Below, piece after piece: positions 10,843-23,300 of a DNA stretch of 64,000 nt. This DNA is from Mytilus galloprovincialis (lineage: Eukaryota; Mollusca; Bivalvia; Mytilida; Mytilidae), in the NCBI RefSeq assembly GCF_965363235.1, contig NC_134840.1, positions 60,444,793 to 60,508,792 on the forward strand, in the 5' to 3' direction. The notes below the pieces were generated by a model. That model ran no database searches. It worked only from the letters and a program-made list of their open reading frames with translations, and was not told the DNA's origin. Made by a program: the position numbers and the translations under genes. The number at the start of each line of letters is the position of its first letter. Position 1 is the first letter of the stretch.

Positions 10843-10928
10843 CGATTGGTAGCCCAGAGGTTTCGTCGATATGTTAATGTCAGTAACAAGTTACAAAACT
10901 TATGGACGGGTTCGATTCCCAGTGAAGG
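10843..10928 (+). pseudogene. tRNA-like sequence (box A and box B), plus strand
   Basis: 'tggtagcccagaggtttcg' (box A-like) precedes 'gggttcgattccc' (box B, 10908-10920). The two boxes are about 62 nt apart, almost the spacing of the minus-strand sequence at 10645-10722, and both share 'agaggtttcgt', so they belong to one family. Arms of an acceptor stem are not convincing. Confidence 0.45.
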
Positions 10929-11142
10929 CAAATAGAAATTACAAAAATTAAAGGTAAGTTTTTAAAAATAATTGCATTAGTGAACAGAAATCAGGAAATT
11001 AGTCAATTCAAACTTAATGATATTAGGAACACAAAGGAAACAATAGAATATAATCTGGTGAGTCCATTTCAGCGACGGATTTAGGAAGCGTTGATTCTAG
11101 AAAAAGAATCCACGGTAAATGAATAGGCTGACGTCACCACAA

Positions 11143-12096
11143 TGATTTAATTGCCAAGAAGTATATAAAAGCAAAAATGTAGAACTTATTGCTGCCCAAA
11201 TTAATATAACTGATACCAAATCCTTAATTATTATTTCTGCATATAGACCACCAAATAAAAATGATTTAGACTATCTAAAACAAATGATCATTGAAATTAA
11301 TAAACTTAAGTTAAAATTTAAAAATTCCACCTTCTGGCTTGGTGGTGACTTTAACCTTCCAGACATAAAATGGCCGGAGCAAAATATATCTGGCTCAATG
11401 TATACTAAGGAGCTGAATGAAGCATTTATAGATATGCTGAACAACTTAGGCATTGAACAAATGGTTGATTTTCCAACTAGGAAAGATAATATCGACCTTT
11501 TCTGCACAAACCAGTGGCGGATCCAGGGGGGGGGGGGGGGGGGGTTCCGGGGGTCTGCACCCCCCCTTTATTTTTGCCGATCAATGCATTTGTATCGGGA
11601 CATATGTTTTGCACCCCCCCCCCCTTTGCCCTGGGTTACCTGGGTTAGCACCCCCCTTTCGAAAATTCCTGCATCCGCCCCTGCAAACCAACCTGCATTG
11701 ATAACAAAAATAAAATCTATACCAGGTATATCTGACCATGATATTGTATTAGTGGATACAATCTGCAAGCCCCAAAGATCTAAACAATCACAACATAAAA
11801 TTTATTTATGGAAAAAGGTTGATATTAAAAAGATAAAAGACATAACATCTCATTTTATATCTGAACTTATATCTCAGGCTAATGAAAATTTAAATATTGA
11901 CCAATTATGGAATAAATTCAAAGAAGGTAGTAATAAAATAATAGATGATAATGTACCAAGCAAAATAACTAAATCTAAGTACACCAACCCTTGGGCAAAT
12001 AGGGATATAGACCATTTATGTAAAAAACAACGTAAAGCTTACAACAAAGCTAAAAAACTGGTAAACAAGAACATAAAGATAAATATAAAAAGTTAA
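11143..12096 (+). pseudogene. LINE endonuclease, C-terminal part, with MITE inserted in frame
   Basis: Reading resumes with ELIAAQINI, then ISAYRPP, the LGGDFNLPDIKWP motif (GDFN, an APE active-site motif) and, after the MITE, SIPGISDHDIVLVD (the SDHD motif with the catalytic His). Removing 11512-11683 and one 'caaac' copy restores the continuous LFCTNQPALITKIKS reading. The 177-nt addition equals 59 codons, so the frame stays open through the transposon. A frameshift at about 12070-12096 ends this frame. Confidence 0.8.
11512..11683. mobile_element. hAT-type MITE, 172 bp
   Basis: The ends are 'cagtggcggatccag' and, reversed, 'caggggcggatgcag': near-identical terminal inverted repeats of the form CAGNGGCGGAT that I know from animal hAT MITEs. 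'caaac' stands directly outside both ends and may be part of the target duplication, although a full 8-bp hAT duplication is not visible. The interior has long G and C runs. It is non-coding, but in frame with the LINE around it. Confidence 0.7.
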
Positions 12097-13859
12097 AAGC
12101 TACTGCTCAAAGAGAAATAAGAAGAGCCCAGAGCACGTACATGCAAGAAATAATTAGCCCCCAGTTAGAAGAAAAACCTAAATCTTTCTGGCAATTTATA
12201 AAAAGCAAAAAAACAAACATCTGGAGTGTCACCATTAAGAGGAAAGGATGGTTTATTATATAATGAGCCGAATACACAAGCTAACATCCTAAATGAACAA
12301 TTTAAAAAGGCTTTTACTACCGAAGATACATCCTCTATGCCAAATAAAGGTACTAGTCCCCATCCCACTATGCCAGACATATTTATTAGTAATAATGGGT
12401 TATTAAAGTTACTTAAACACTTAAATCCACAAAAAGCCACTGGCCCTGATAATCTGCCAGCATATTTTTTACATAATTTTGCAGAAGAATTGTCTCCATT
12501 TTTGACATTCTTTTTCCAAAAATCTATTGATACTGGTAAAATCCCAAATGATTGGAAGCAGGCTAATGTTGTACCAATATTTAAAAAAGGTGACAAGCAT
12601 AACGCTATTAATTAAAGACCAGTTTCATTAACTGCAATATGTTGCAAAATTCTAGAACACATTTTAACAAGCAACATAAGGAAACATCTTACAATTAATA
12701 ATATATTAAATGATAGTCAACATGGGTTTAGAAGTAAAAGGTCTTGTGAAACCCAACTTATCATCAGCATACAAGATCTTGCAAAATCATTGGGATATGG
12801 TAACCAAATAGATGTCATACTTTTAGATTTTTCCAAAGCTTTTGATAAAGTCCCCCATCAAAGATTAGCCCAGAAATTAGAATTTTATGGTATTAGAAAT
12901 CAAAATTTAAATTGGATAAATGACTTTTTAGCTGACAGGCAACAGCAGGTACTATTAAATGGTGTTAAATCTTCAAAATTAGCTGTTGACTCTGGTGTGC
13001 CCCAGGGAACAGTTTTAGGCCCAACATTATTTTTACTCTTTATTAATGACCTACCCGAACATGTAACTTGCAATGCAAGACTTTTTGCAGATGACTGTTT
13101 ATTGTATAGAAATGTAAATAATAGTTCTGATGCACAATTACTTCAAAAAGATTTATCTAGTTTAGTAGAATGGGAAGAGGACTGGCAAATGAATTTTAAT
13201 CCTGAGAAGTGTTATGTAATTCATATTTCTAAAAAAAGTAAACCTTCCTCTTTTGATTATATATTGCACAATCATGTTTTAGAAGCAGTAAAAGACAGTA
13301 AATATTTAGGCGTAACTATAAGCCATGATCTTGATTGGGGTACACATATAAACAATATTACTTGTAAGGCAAATAAAACCTTAGGTTTTCTTCGTAGGAA
13401 CACATCACTTGTCCGTCCAGTCGTCGAATACTCTTCCCCTGTCTGGGATCCGTACAAAAAACAACACATCACTCAGGTTGAGCAGGTACAGCGTAAGGCA
13501 GCCAGGTTTGTCTTCAATGATTATAAAGACAGATCACCTGGTGCAGTTTCAAACTTAATTAAATCTTTGGAATGGGAAAATTTAGAAATAAGAAGGAAAA
13601 AAGCTAGATTAACTATGCTGTATAAAATAAATTGGGGGTTAGAGGAAGTTCCTAAGGACAATTTAACAATATCTGATAGACGTACTAGGGGAAAACATAA
13701 ATTTAGGCAAATATCTACAAATAAAGATTTCTATAAATTTTCATTCTTTTCTCGCACTATTTCGGACTGGAACTCACTACCTGAATGTCTGACACCCTGG
13801 AATCCTTCAAAAGTGGCATATCCACTCTAACACTTGAAGGATCCACAGCAACTTATTAA
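12097..13859 (+). pseudogene. LINE reverse transcriptase, broken
   Basis: After a frameshifted linker (12097-12225) comes an open reading 12226-12612 (KATGPDNLPAYFL, DWKQANVVPIFKKGD). A TAA at 12613-12615 stands where Tyr is expected in NYRPVSLT. The same frame then runs to 13830 with LLDFSKAFDKVPH, GVPQGTVLGP and FADD (catalytic box, 13083-13094), followed by the thumb and C-terminal region (HISKKSKP, RRKKARLTMLYK). A small deletion joins RRNTSL to VRPVVEY, and a final frameshift near 13790 moves the end (FKSGISTLTLEG) to a TAA at 13857-13859. The family normally makes cDNA by target-primed reverse transcription; this copy is dead. Confidence 0.85.
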
Positions 13860-13959
13860 ACTACAAAGCCACTGTACATAATGTATATAGACATTGAGAC
13901 ATTATTTTATTAAACCAATCATGGGCCCTTGTCGGGCAAGATACAAAAACATCATACAA

Positions 13960-14335
13960 TGATTTATATATAAACATTAGTGAAATACACAATATTATAA
14001 GTAATACACAAAAAATAAATTGATAATATGAGCAATGTAGGATATAATTAAGGTAAGAGGCATTGAGTGCAATGAGGTCGATTTAATATTAAAAGAATAT
14101 GAGTATAAAGTTTATTAATACGGAAACAAAAAGTAAAAAATAGAACCAGGAATATAGTATCTCATTCTGCAGTAGTTCTCCTCATGACCCGTATTTGGAA
14201 GAAGAAGAATAAGAAGAAAACCTTTGGATATTGAGGAATTCATGACCGGAAACTAATCATCGTTGTTTCTATCAAATTTGCTTTTATAATAACAATTCTA
14301 TAAATAAAATTTAATTGTCACGTGATGATAACAAA
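13960..14335. other. WDFY2 upstream region
   Basis: Only about 370 bp separates the LINE tail from the WDFY2 start codon, so promoter and 5' UTR must lie here or inside the LINE. It contains a purine tract (about 14191-14220) and the palindromic E-box described separately. No TATA box at a clear distance is seen. Confidence 0.5.
14317..14326. promoter_or_regulatory. E-box/CLEAR-like palindrome next to the WDFY2 start
   Basis: The sequence gtcacgtgat lies 10 bp before the ATG. It matches 9 of 10 positions of the GTCACGTGAC element bound by TFEB/MITF-type bHLH-leucine zipper factors, which control lysosomal and endosomal genes. The fit with an endosomal gene is suggestive only. Confidence 0.4.
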
Positions 14336-17300
14336 ATGGCAGCAGAAATAAAGCCATCACAAAATAAGCAAGGAAACACAAGAAAACCTGTTCTAATAAG
14401 TAAATTAGAAGGTTTTCAAGATGACGTCAATATGGCAGTTATAATCCCTCGGGAAGACGGTGTTGTCACTGTCAGCGATGACAAGTAAGCTGTGCTCAAA
14501 ATTTGACAGGTGCCCGTTGTGTACATTGTTCATATTATAGCCAATCCAATCCGGAAGCTGTTGCGACCAAGTACAAGCATCGTCACCATTTATGCCTCTT
14601 GTTGAAAATCAAAATAAATTGATGACTTTGCCTTGAATAACACTTATTAAAACCACCATTCTGTGTTCGTTTGTTTTTAACGAAATATAAGGGGTGGGTT
14701 CTGTTTTCAACTTGAGATTTACCCTTTGAAGTGTCTAATGTCAAAGTGGTTAAATGGGGAACTAAAAATAAAAATATTAGTGCTATAAAATCAAGTTGGA
14801 TTGAGGTGTGTAGTCCATTAAATTCTTCAGGTAAAATTGACCAGGATGGAATTAGCAGGTTGGTGAGTTCTTAGTTTAGGCATGTTAGATCCCGTTACGA
14901 ACTCCCCCAAACCCCCCTAAATCCGCTAGTGGTAATACATGTAGATCTATCACCTAGTAATGAGATATATGTCTGTACAGATACCCCCCTTTACACCCCT
15001 CATTAAAGACAAACAAAACTATCACAAATTGACATACATTAAAAATCAGAGCAAGTCAAATACTGAACTCTAATGTAATGGTATGGTAAAGAACAAAAAT
15101 ACAAAATAATTATTACATTATCATATTGAGGAATTCTTGCAGTCACTTAAAGCAAGCTTAAAGTGTTTAGTATGAAGTAAGTACATATGGTATGATTGCC
15201 AATGTGACAACTATCTATCATGTATCCAAATATGTGACCTGATAAAAAAAAATACATGCACCAATTAAGATTATCACAATTTCTCAAGAATAATTTTCAA
15301 TAGGAAAACTAATTCTTAAATTTTTATTCTCAGGACATTAAGAGTATGGTTAAAAAGAGATACAGGACAGTATTGGCCAAGTATTTGTCATACATTGCCT
15401 TGTAAGTTGTATTAAATAAATATTTATGTCCCTTCAGATTTGACAGGATTCACCTCTGTATACATTTTAAGTATTTAACAATGTTCGTGAGATCTCTTCT
15501 ACATTCAGTGGTTGATTCCATCAATCTACAATATATATCTAGTAAAATACATCATGTATGCAATAAAAAAGAGAAACAATGATGAAAGATTACATGGTGA
15601 TTAGTATATGATTAATTTGAATATTTATTCAGTAACTCTATTTTATCAACTTGAATGGGTATAGGTAAAACCTAAAGCAAAAACATTAAAGGAGTTTCAT
15701 GTTTTTGGATGAACGAGATAAAAATAAGAAGATGTAGTTCACTGTACGTCCTTCAACAATGAGCATACATTTATGTACAAAATAATAAATAAAAAAATAA
15801 ATACACAGCAACAAACAATAACCACTGAGTTATATGCTTCTGATGTGGGACACTTACATACAGAATGTAGCAGGGTTCTGTCTACTTTACAGGAAAACAG
15901 TTTATATATAGTTCCCAAATATTGGCATCAAGAAAAGAACATGCAAAGATTTTTTTTAGAAATTATGGCTAACTAATTTCAAATCAAGACATGACGCTAA
16001 GCATGTTTGTATTTACATTTATAATCAGTGAAATGGTATATATGTATATATGTTGATTTAATTTATTTGAAAGCTACAAATGTAGACTTGTTATTTACAT
16101 ATGATATGATAATTGTTACAGCTGAGGCAGCATCATTAACATACAATGGAGAAACTAGGAGACTATTTGTTGGATTAAATAATGGAACCATTTCAGTAAG
16201 TGCATGTATCAGATCCTCATATAATGTACCCTGTATTTTTAACAATCAATGTTAAAGTATGTTAGGATTAGCATGAGTAACAAATTGTCTCAAAGCATTT
16301 GCCATTGTGACCCTGGAGTTCGTCATAATACACAGCTGTGGGAAATTAATTTACTTTACTTTGAATGCATGTTTCACAAAATAGTAGCTGTTTGGATTTT
16401 ATTTTCTCTCTATATATATATATATTTACACACAGAAATGTGAAATTAAAAACTTGGAAAAATAGTTCATAATCTACTAACACGTCCATGTATGATGTAT
16501 AATATCTACTTGAAATAGGGAAAGCTCTAATCCACTGTAATCTGATATTTGAGCAGCACTTTTACTAATTTCTTTGATAGCTGAAGTTTGAGTAAGTAAG
16601 AAATTATAACATAAGAAAATATCCCATCTCTTTAAGTCTTTAGTTCTATATCAAATGAAACATTATGTTTTGCTATCAAATTGAGATAGAAGATAATGCA
16701 TTGACATTGTGCAGATATATATGTGTAAATGTTCAAAGAATTGAAATGAAATTTATTTTTTTTATTTTTTCAGGAATTCCTTTTATCGGAAGACTATAAT
16801 AAAATTACACAAATGAGAGATTATCTAGGTAACTATTATAGAATTATTTTCTTTATTGCAAATGGTCTTGACAAAAATGGGAATAAAACCATTTAAATCA
16901 CTTGAGCAAAGTAGAAGTGAATAATTCCAACCATCTATCATTTAATTGTCTTTACACTTTAAAAAAAGTCAAGAACTATGACATACAAAATTTATTAAGG
17001 ACTGAACCACCAATTGAAAAAAGTACACAAAATTCATTTATAAGGACTCAAACACAATTTGAAAATAAAGTAGGTAAATAATTTACTTCCCTGTCAAGAG
17101 TTGAAGAGTCTGATTATTTTAATGACTGAATTTTAATAGTGGGAACTAGGTTGATTAACAGGAAACAACTAATTTAGTAGACTTCCACATACCATTAGAA
17201 TGATAAAATAAAAGTCTGGTATAATTGTAAAAAATACATCATTTCAGTATGATAGAGGAAACCAAAGTTAGAACTTAAAGAAAATTTGATACAAATAATA

Positions 17301-20300
17301 TCAAGAAGTTGTATTTATTTAGCATTTCTATTGTTCAATATTGCTTTATTTTCAGCACATCAAGCTAGAGTAAATTGTGTAAGATTTTCTCTTAACTGTG
17401 AATGGGTGCTAAGTTGTAGCCGAGATAAATATTTCCAGTGGCATTGTTCAGAGACTGGTAGACGATTAGGTGGATACCAAGTATCAGCATGGTGCCTTTG
17501 TGTAGAGTATCCTTTGAACAATTCTAATTTTAAAAGTTCAAAATGTTCATTCAACTAGAATATTGGTTGTCAAATTTTATGTTATTATTAAAGACTCCAA
17601 GTCTCCTAAAGTATTTCATCATTGGTAATAGAAATGTAGTTGGTATTTAAAAATACATAAACTGTTTATATTTGGAAAATATCTAGATCAGAAATAACTC
17701 AAAGAACGCATAAAAGATAAAATTGTATCAGCATTATTTTTGTACTTCTGAAAGGTTCTAAAATAGCTTTCCAAAATTGGTTGGTTTACAATATATTACC
17801 ATTGAACACCAGTACTGAATGAGTAATAAAGAAATTACATCAAACCTAGGTGTTTTTGTTTGCAGTTTGACTGATCAGATTTACTTGTATAAAACATTTT
17901 TTTTTTAAGATGTTAATATTTTTTAACAGAAAGAAAACAGCATATCAAAGAACAAGTACAGTAAAATTTTCATACAATAACCATAAATGTTTACAATATG
18001 TAGGAACTTTATAGGTTTTAGATATCAATGTATCCTTAACAAATATTACAGATTCGATGAACAATCAAAATATGCTTTTGTTGGAGATTATTCTGGGCAG
18101 ATATCAGTGTTAAAAATTTCAAATACAAATTTTGATTTAATAGTGACATTAAAGGGTCATTCAGGTATGTTTAATATATATTTCATTCAACCAAACATCA
18201 ACGTTTAACAGTATAACCATAGCAAAGATCAAAATCATTCACATTCTTACACTATACTATTTTAAATATATTTGTATGTATATTAACATTTTCATTTTAA
18301 AAATATAACTTCTTCCAAATTTCATTTTAAAATTTCGTTCAGATGATGCATTGATCATTATGATATTTTGTTTAAGAAATAATTGATGCAAGCTAAACTT
18401 TATTGTAGTTTTAACATGGGTAGGCATTATATTTGTGATTATTTTTGCCCGAGGCATAGTGAAGGCTAAAATAACAAGAATATAATGCCTACCCATGTTA
18501 AAACTACAATAAAGTATAGCTTGCATCAAGTATTTCGATTCTGATTAGGACAATTAAGGTAATATCTATGTCCGATGTATATAAGTGTACAGCGTTTGTG
18601 TAAGCTCTTCTATGAACCTCCCTTTTTTGTTTGTAAAAAAGCAAACGACTGGCAATGTGATTTTTCAGAGGGAGGAGTTTGAACAGCCAGCATGAACAGC
18701 TGTCATATCTAGGCCGAATATGTCAATTTCCATTTGCAACACATTACAGTCATAATAAATGAATTAGTAACAAGATGTGCATCATTTAAGAGTTTGGAAG
18801 TGTTTTAAGTTCATGAAATATATTAAATGCATGCCAATTTGATAAAATTCATTATGCCGCAGTAGTCAATATACACATGTGCAAACAAATTTTATTGGAT
18901 ATAGAGAATGGGTTTATTCACAAAGCGAAAGAAGCACCTCATATTAGAATCTTGTGTTATTTCTGTTTCATCATATATAATAAAAAATGTTTGATGGCTC
19001 AACATATGAATGTTATTTATATCCATTAACAGGTAGTGTTAGGAGTTTATCATGGGACATCAATAGAAGCTGGTTATTCTCTGGAAGTTTTGATCAGTCT
19101 GCTATAGTTTGGGATATAGGGGGAAGAAGAGGTACAGCTTTTGAATTACAAGGTCACAGGTAGGTTTATTGTTTAGGCTAAAGGTTTTAAGAACAATAAT
19201 ACATACATATGATATATATAAAAAAAAAAGGAGATGTGGTATGATTGAAAGGAGACAAGTATCCATTAGAGATCCAAAAAATGAGGATGTTAACATTTAT
19301 ACGGGACTGTATGGCCTTCAATAATGAGCTTTGTATTTTTTGGACCAAATAATAAACACATTACATTTAAGAATCTTCAATTATGGACAAGGTTGTACAT
19401 CTTATGGCAAGTTCTTAATAACCCTAATACAAAACGTGAAAGATTCAGGAGGGAAGGCAAAGATCTAATATCCAAAACAATTTCTAAGAAGAAAAAAAAC
19501 TAAAAAGGTTTCAAACCCTGTGGGAATACCTGAATTATGACATGCACTTAAAATATTTATGAATGTGTGAGTACCTTTTTAATAACAAATGATAAAGGTT
19601 TGTCAATTTTGTCAAAGAGACAACATCAACACGACCAAAGAGCATAAAACAGCCCTAACTCACCAATTGGTTTTCAACTCAGCAAGAAAAATCCCTCACC
19701 AGAGGCAGGGTTCAGCTGGCCCCTAAAAAGAATGCGTACTAGTTATTTAGTATTTTTTCATTTCAGAGTTTCATTTTTAATAACAAATGGTAAAGGTAGT
19801 ATTGACTTGCATTGATATGGCTGATGTTTAAATCTCATGACACAAGGACATGGTATAAAAGAAATCTTTTAGTATATCTGTAATACACTATATTTGATTA
19901 TTTCAGGGATAAAGTATTAGGTTTGGCGTATGCAGCAGGCTGTAAACAATTACTGACTGGTTCAGATGATTGTATATTAGGGATATGGAATATGGAAGCT
20001 GAGAGACAAGAGGTTAGTTTCATAAGGCCTTCTCAAGAGATAACAAACTTTACGTGAACCTAACACATACCTGCCAACATTTTAAAATGCCCAACCAAAG
20101 AGCAGAAAAAAGCTGAAGGCCACAATGGGAGTGCTTATGTTGGCCCCTAAACAAAAATATGTACTTGTTCATTTTGTTGCTGTATATCATTATTTTTCAC
20201 TTTCAGACTCCAGGATGGGAAGAGAGTGATATTTGTCAAAAATGTGAAGCACCATTCTTTTGGAATGTTAGACGAATTTGGGAGAGTAAAACAATGGGTG

Positions 20301-23300
20301 TACGACAGGTAGGATTTCAGTCTTAACAAGACATATAGAATGAATAAAATACCTTATAGAGTGTTATTTTCGAGGGTGTAAAATTTAATGATTTTCATTG
20401 AATAAGGTATACAAAATATTTTGGCGGATTCAAAACTTTTATCAATATTTTGGCAATTTTGTTCTATCAACAAAAATAAGAGAAAATTTGCACCCCGCAA
20501 AAAATAACCCGCTATACAGTAGTCTTAAAGGCTTAACACTTTCACTCCTGAATTTTTGTTTTTTGTGGGATTCCCTATTTATTTTCACAAGCTGTTTGTC
20601 TGACAGTAATTAATTCATTATGTGCTACAGCAAAAACAATCTCGTCAGCCTTCTTATGTGTTGAAAATGAACTGTAGTACTTAAAATTTGTCAGTCTATT
20701 TCCATTGAATTTGTAATATTTCAGAGTCAGATCTATACCTAGTCCCAACTATGACAGTCGATGGCCAATTTTTCTATTGAGGACTTTTTTTATTCCCAAC
20801 CTATGGTACTTAAGGAGTAGGGGCATTCAGTTTTCTGATCTGTGCATATGTCTATGTTCTTCCAGTGATTGGGAAGGTCATGCGCCCTGGGCCTATAGCG
20901 CATATCGACCGAAAATGGCGCATACAGTGACTTATGTAAGCGCCCACGTGGCGCACGATATTTTTCACTTCGTTTCGATACGTTTAAATATCGTCAAATG
21001 GATTTCCGATCGTGTTCCGTGCCGCCATGTGTGTGTACACAACTGTGTAATGTTCCTCCAATGATAGGAGCACCTATATATTTTTGGGACGTCTTGGGTG
21101 TTTTCCTATGGAAATAATAGAACCATGGGGTGTAACTGATTACCCAAAAAACGTAATTAACCATCATTCATGATATGATTTTTTACAACCTTAAATTTGT
21201 AAAATTTGGCTAGTACAGACGAGATTTGTCTCTAGTTATTATCTTTTAACTTAGTTCAGCTTGCTACTATTTCGATTGAAAAACCCCAAAGCCTTTTTAT
21301 GAATATAGGTTTTGTCTCCATAAAAGGCGACTAACTGTCCTTGTCACTTTTTGGTCTTTGGCTTGTTTTGACATTTTGTAAACATGCCTTCAGCAAATTG
21401 TTGTTTTGTTTTATCAATTAATGATACTCTCTACTGTTATTGTTGTCATCGTGATGAAGTAATAATAATACAAGAAGTGCAGAGGAAATGCCAAATGCGT
21501 CCTCTAATACGGAACGTCGGGAATAAGTATGGTATCGACGAAGACCCAAATTTAATGTAAAGAAAAACCCATGCACATGAACAAGACAACAGGAGCAGTA
21601 GAAACATTGTAAATAAAGGATATATCTTAAATATTATCTGGTTTGGAAGAAATTATTTTACATTCTTTGTAGAAGTGAAATATCAAAATCACAGGCAGAA
21701 TATCTATAATATATTATTTAAAATCATAAAGGTAAGTACATTTTTTGTACCACCATCTCTTTGCCGAGATATACACTTTTTACTTTTTTCACTGTAGTCA
21801 ATTCAAATGGCCCATTCATTTGACAAGAATGGCCCATTATTTTTTAAAATGGCCCCTTGAATTTAATTTTGAGGGGCCCTGGGCCCATAGAGAAAAAATT
21901 CTTCCAGATCACTGTTCTTCTGTTAGTTTAAACATATTTCAGTTGTTTAAATATGCAAAAGGGATCATCTGATGACACACAAGATAATCAAACTTATGCA
22001 GTCTTCTAAGTTTTTGGTTAATGTAGTTTTAAAACCATGTCATGTGCTGTGTGCAAATGTTGATTATAATGAAAACTTTTTAAATTATATACCAAATTTA
22101 CAGTTTTGACCCCAATGTTATGATACACTGAATATAGAAATATGATATTGTGAAATTAGCACATTCTCAGGTTAAATTTGAGGTTGAGGTCATATCTCCT
22201 TGAAAACTTAATATACTTTTTCGTTATAAGGCAACTTTTAAAATTTTATCTCAATTTAAGATTTTGACCCAGGTTTGACTTTTCACATAAAAGTGTGAGC
22301 AGGGCATTGTGTCCTACAGTGCTATTGATATATATTCTTGTTTTTCCTTAAAGGAATCAGATAATCTACATATTTTGGTAATTAATTGGTAAATTTAGGA
22401 TGAAGCTAAAAACATGAACTTTTCCTATTCTTAATAATATGTGACAAATTGGTGTAGAATATATGAATATAAAATCGAAACATTTGTGAAAAGTATTGTT
22501 TTTCTATTACAGCATCATTGTAGAAAATGTGGTAAAGCTGTTTGTAATAAATGTAGTGAAAAGAAATCCAGACTACCAATTTTAGGTTTTGAATATGACG
22601 TACGGGTTTGTGAAGAATGTTTTGCCAGCATATCACCGGAAGAGTAAGTTATTGTAGGAATTATACTGTAAATTCAGAAATTATGGCATGCATTTAGTGT
22701 TGAGATTTTGTAATTTTAGACTAAAATACGATATCAATTTTTATGATATTGAGAAAAATACTGCCAAATTCAATAAAAAATTTGAAATGTGAGTTTAAAT
22801 TATTGTGGTTATAACCCTGCTGCATATTTTCTTAATAGTAAAAACATTGCAATAATTTCTGAATTAACAGTACTATAGTAATCACATAGAACACACATCA
22901 CCATCATAACTGGTATTCATATATGCTCTAAAATATATGGATATTTGTACAAAAGATAGATAAATTTGCTGAGTGGAAATGATATTTTACATTTAGAAGA
23001 GGGTTCTAATATTAAAAATGAACTGGTTTTTTTTTAAACTGTAAGTTGTTCTAACATCAATCATTTGTTGTTTAAAAAATTTAAAGAATAAAAAAACAAG
23101 TATAAATGTAGTTTACTAATTTGAAAGCTTGCAAGTTTAAGTCATATTTCTTATTTTACTGCTGGAGATCATATTTAACTAGTCTTCTTCAAAATTGTGC
23201 TTCCACATCCCAGCTGGTGTGAAAACAGAAGGAGTACTTTATTATGTTATTATGTTACAAATAAACTTTGAAATACATGTATTTAGTTCTTATTTTTTAA

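Larger units (their letters stand above)
9889..11142. mobile_element. Composite insertion splitting the LINE endonuclease
   Basis: The endonuclease reading is broken here and resumes at about 11143. The left part (9889-9997) is an inverted repeat: 'tacaatggataagcgttgat' pairs with 'atcaacgcttatccattgta' around a 'gagcccggagggc' centre. The right end (about 11088-11130) has another 'aagcgttgattct' sequence. Between them are a SINE-like fragment (about 10265-10310) and two tRNA-like sequences in opposite orientation. No target-site duplication is certain: 'ttaatcgccattaaaaaa' on the left and 'ttaattgccaagaag' on the right look similar, but both could belong to the endonuclease itself. Confidence 0.6.
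8968..13960 (+). mobile_element. Decayed APE-type LINE (Jockey superfamily, CR1-like), split by two insertions
   Basis: Successive pieces encode, in order, a 2A-motif/PHD-finger N-terminus, an apurinic-like endonuclease and a reverse transcriptase. They are broken by stops, frameshifts, a 1.25-kb insert (about 9889-11142) and a 172-bp MITE (11512-11683). The 3' UTR after 13859 carries 'gggcccttgtcgggcaag' and an A-rich tail; its end near 13960 is a guess. The 3' end lies only about 370 bp before the WDFY2 start codon. The copy cannot be active. The clade is inferred from domain order, not from a phylogeny. Confidence 0.8.

Noticed and set aside
10908-10920. Functional tRNA gene
   Set aside because: Only box A and box B are convincing; no acceptor-stem pairing or anticodon loop can be drawn.
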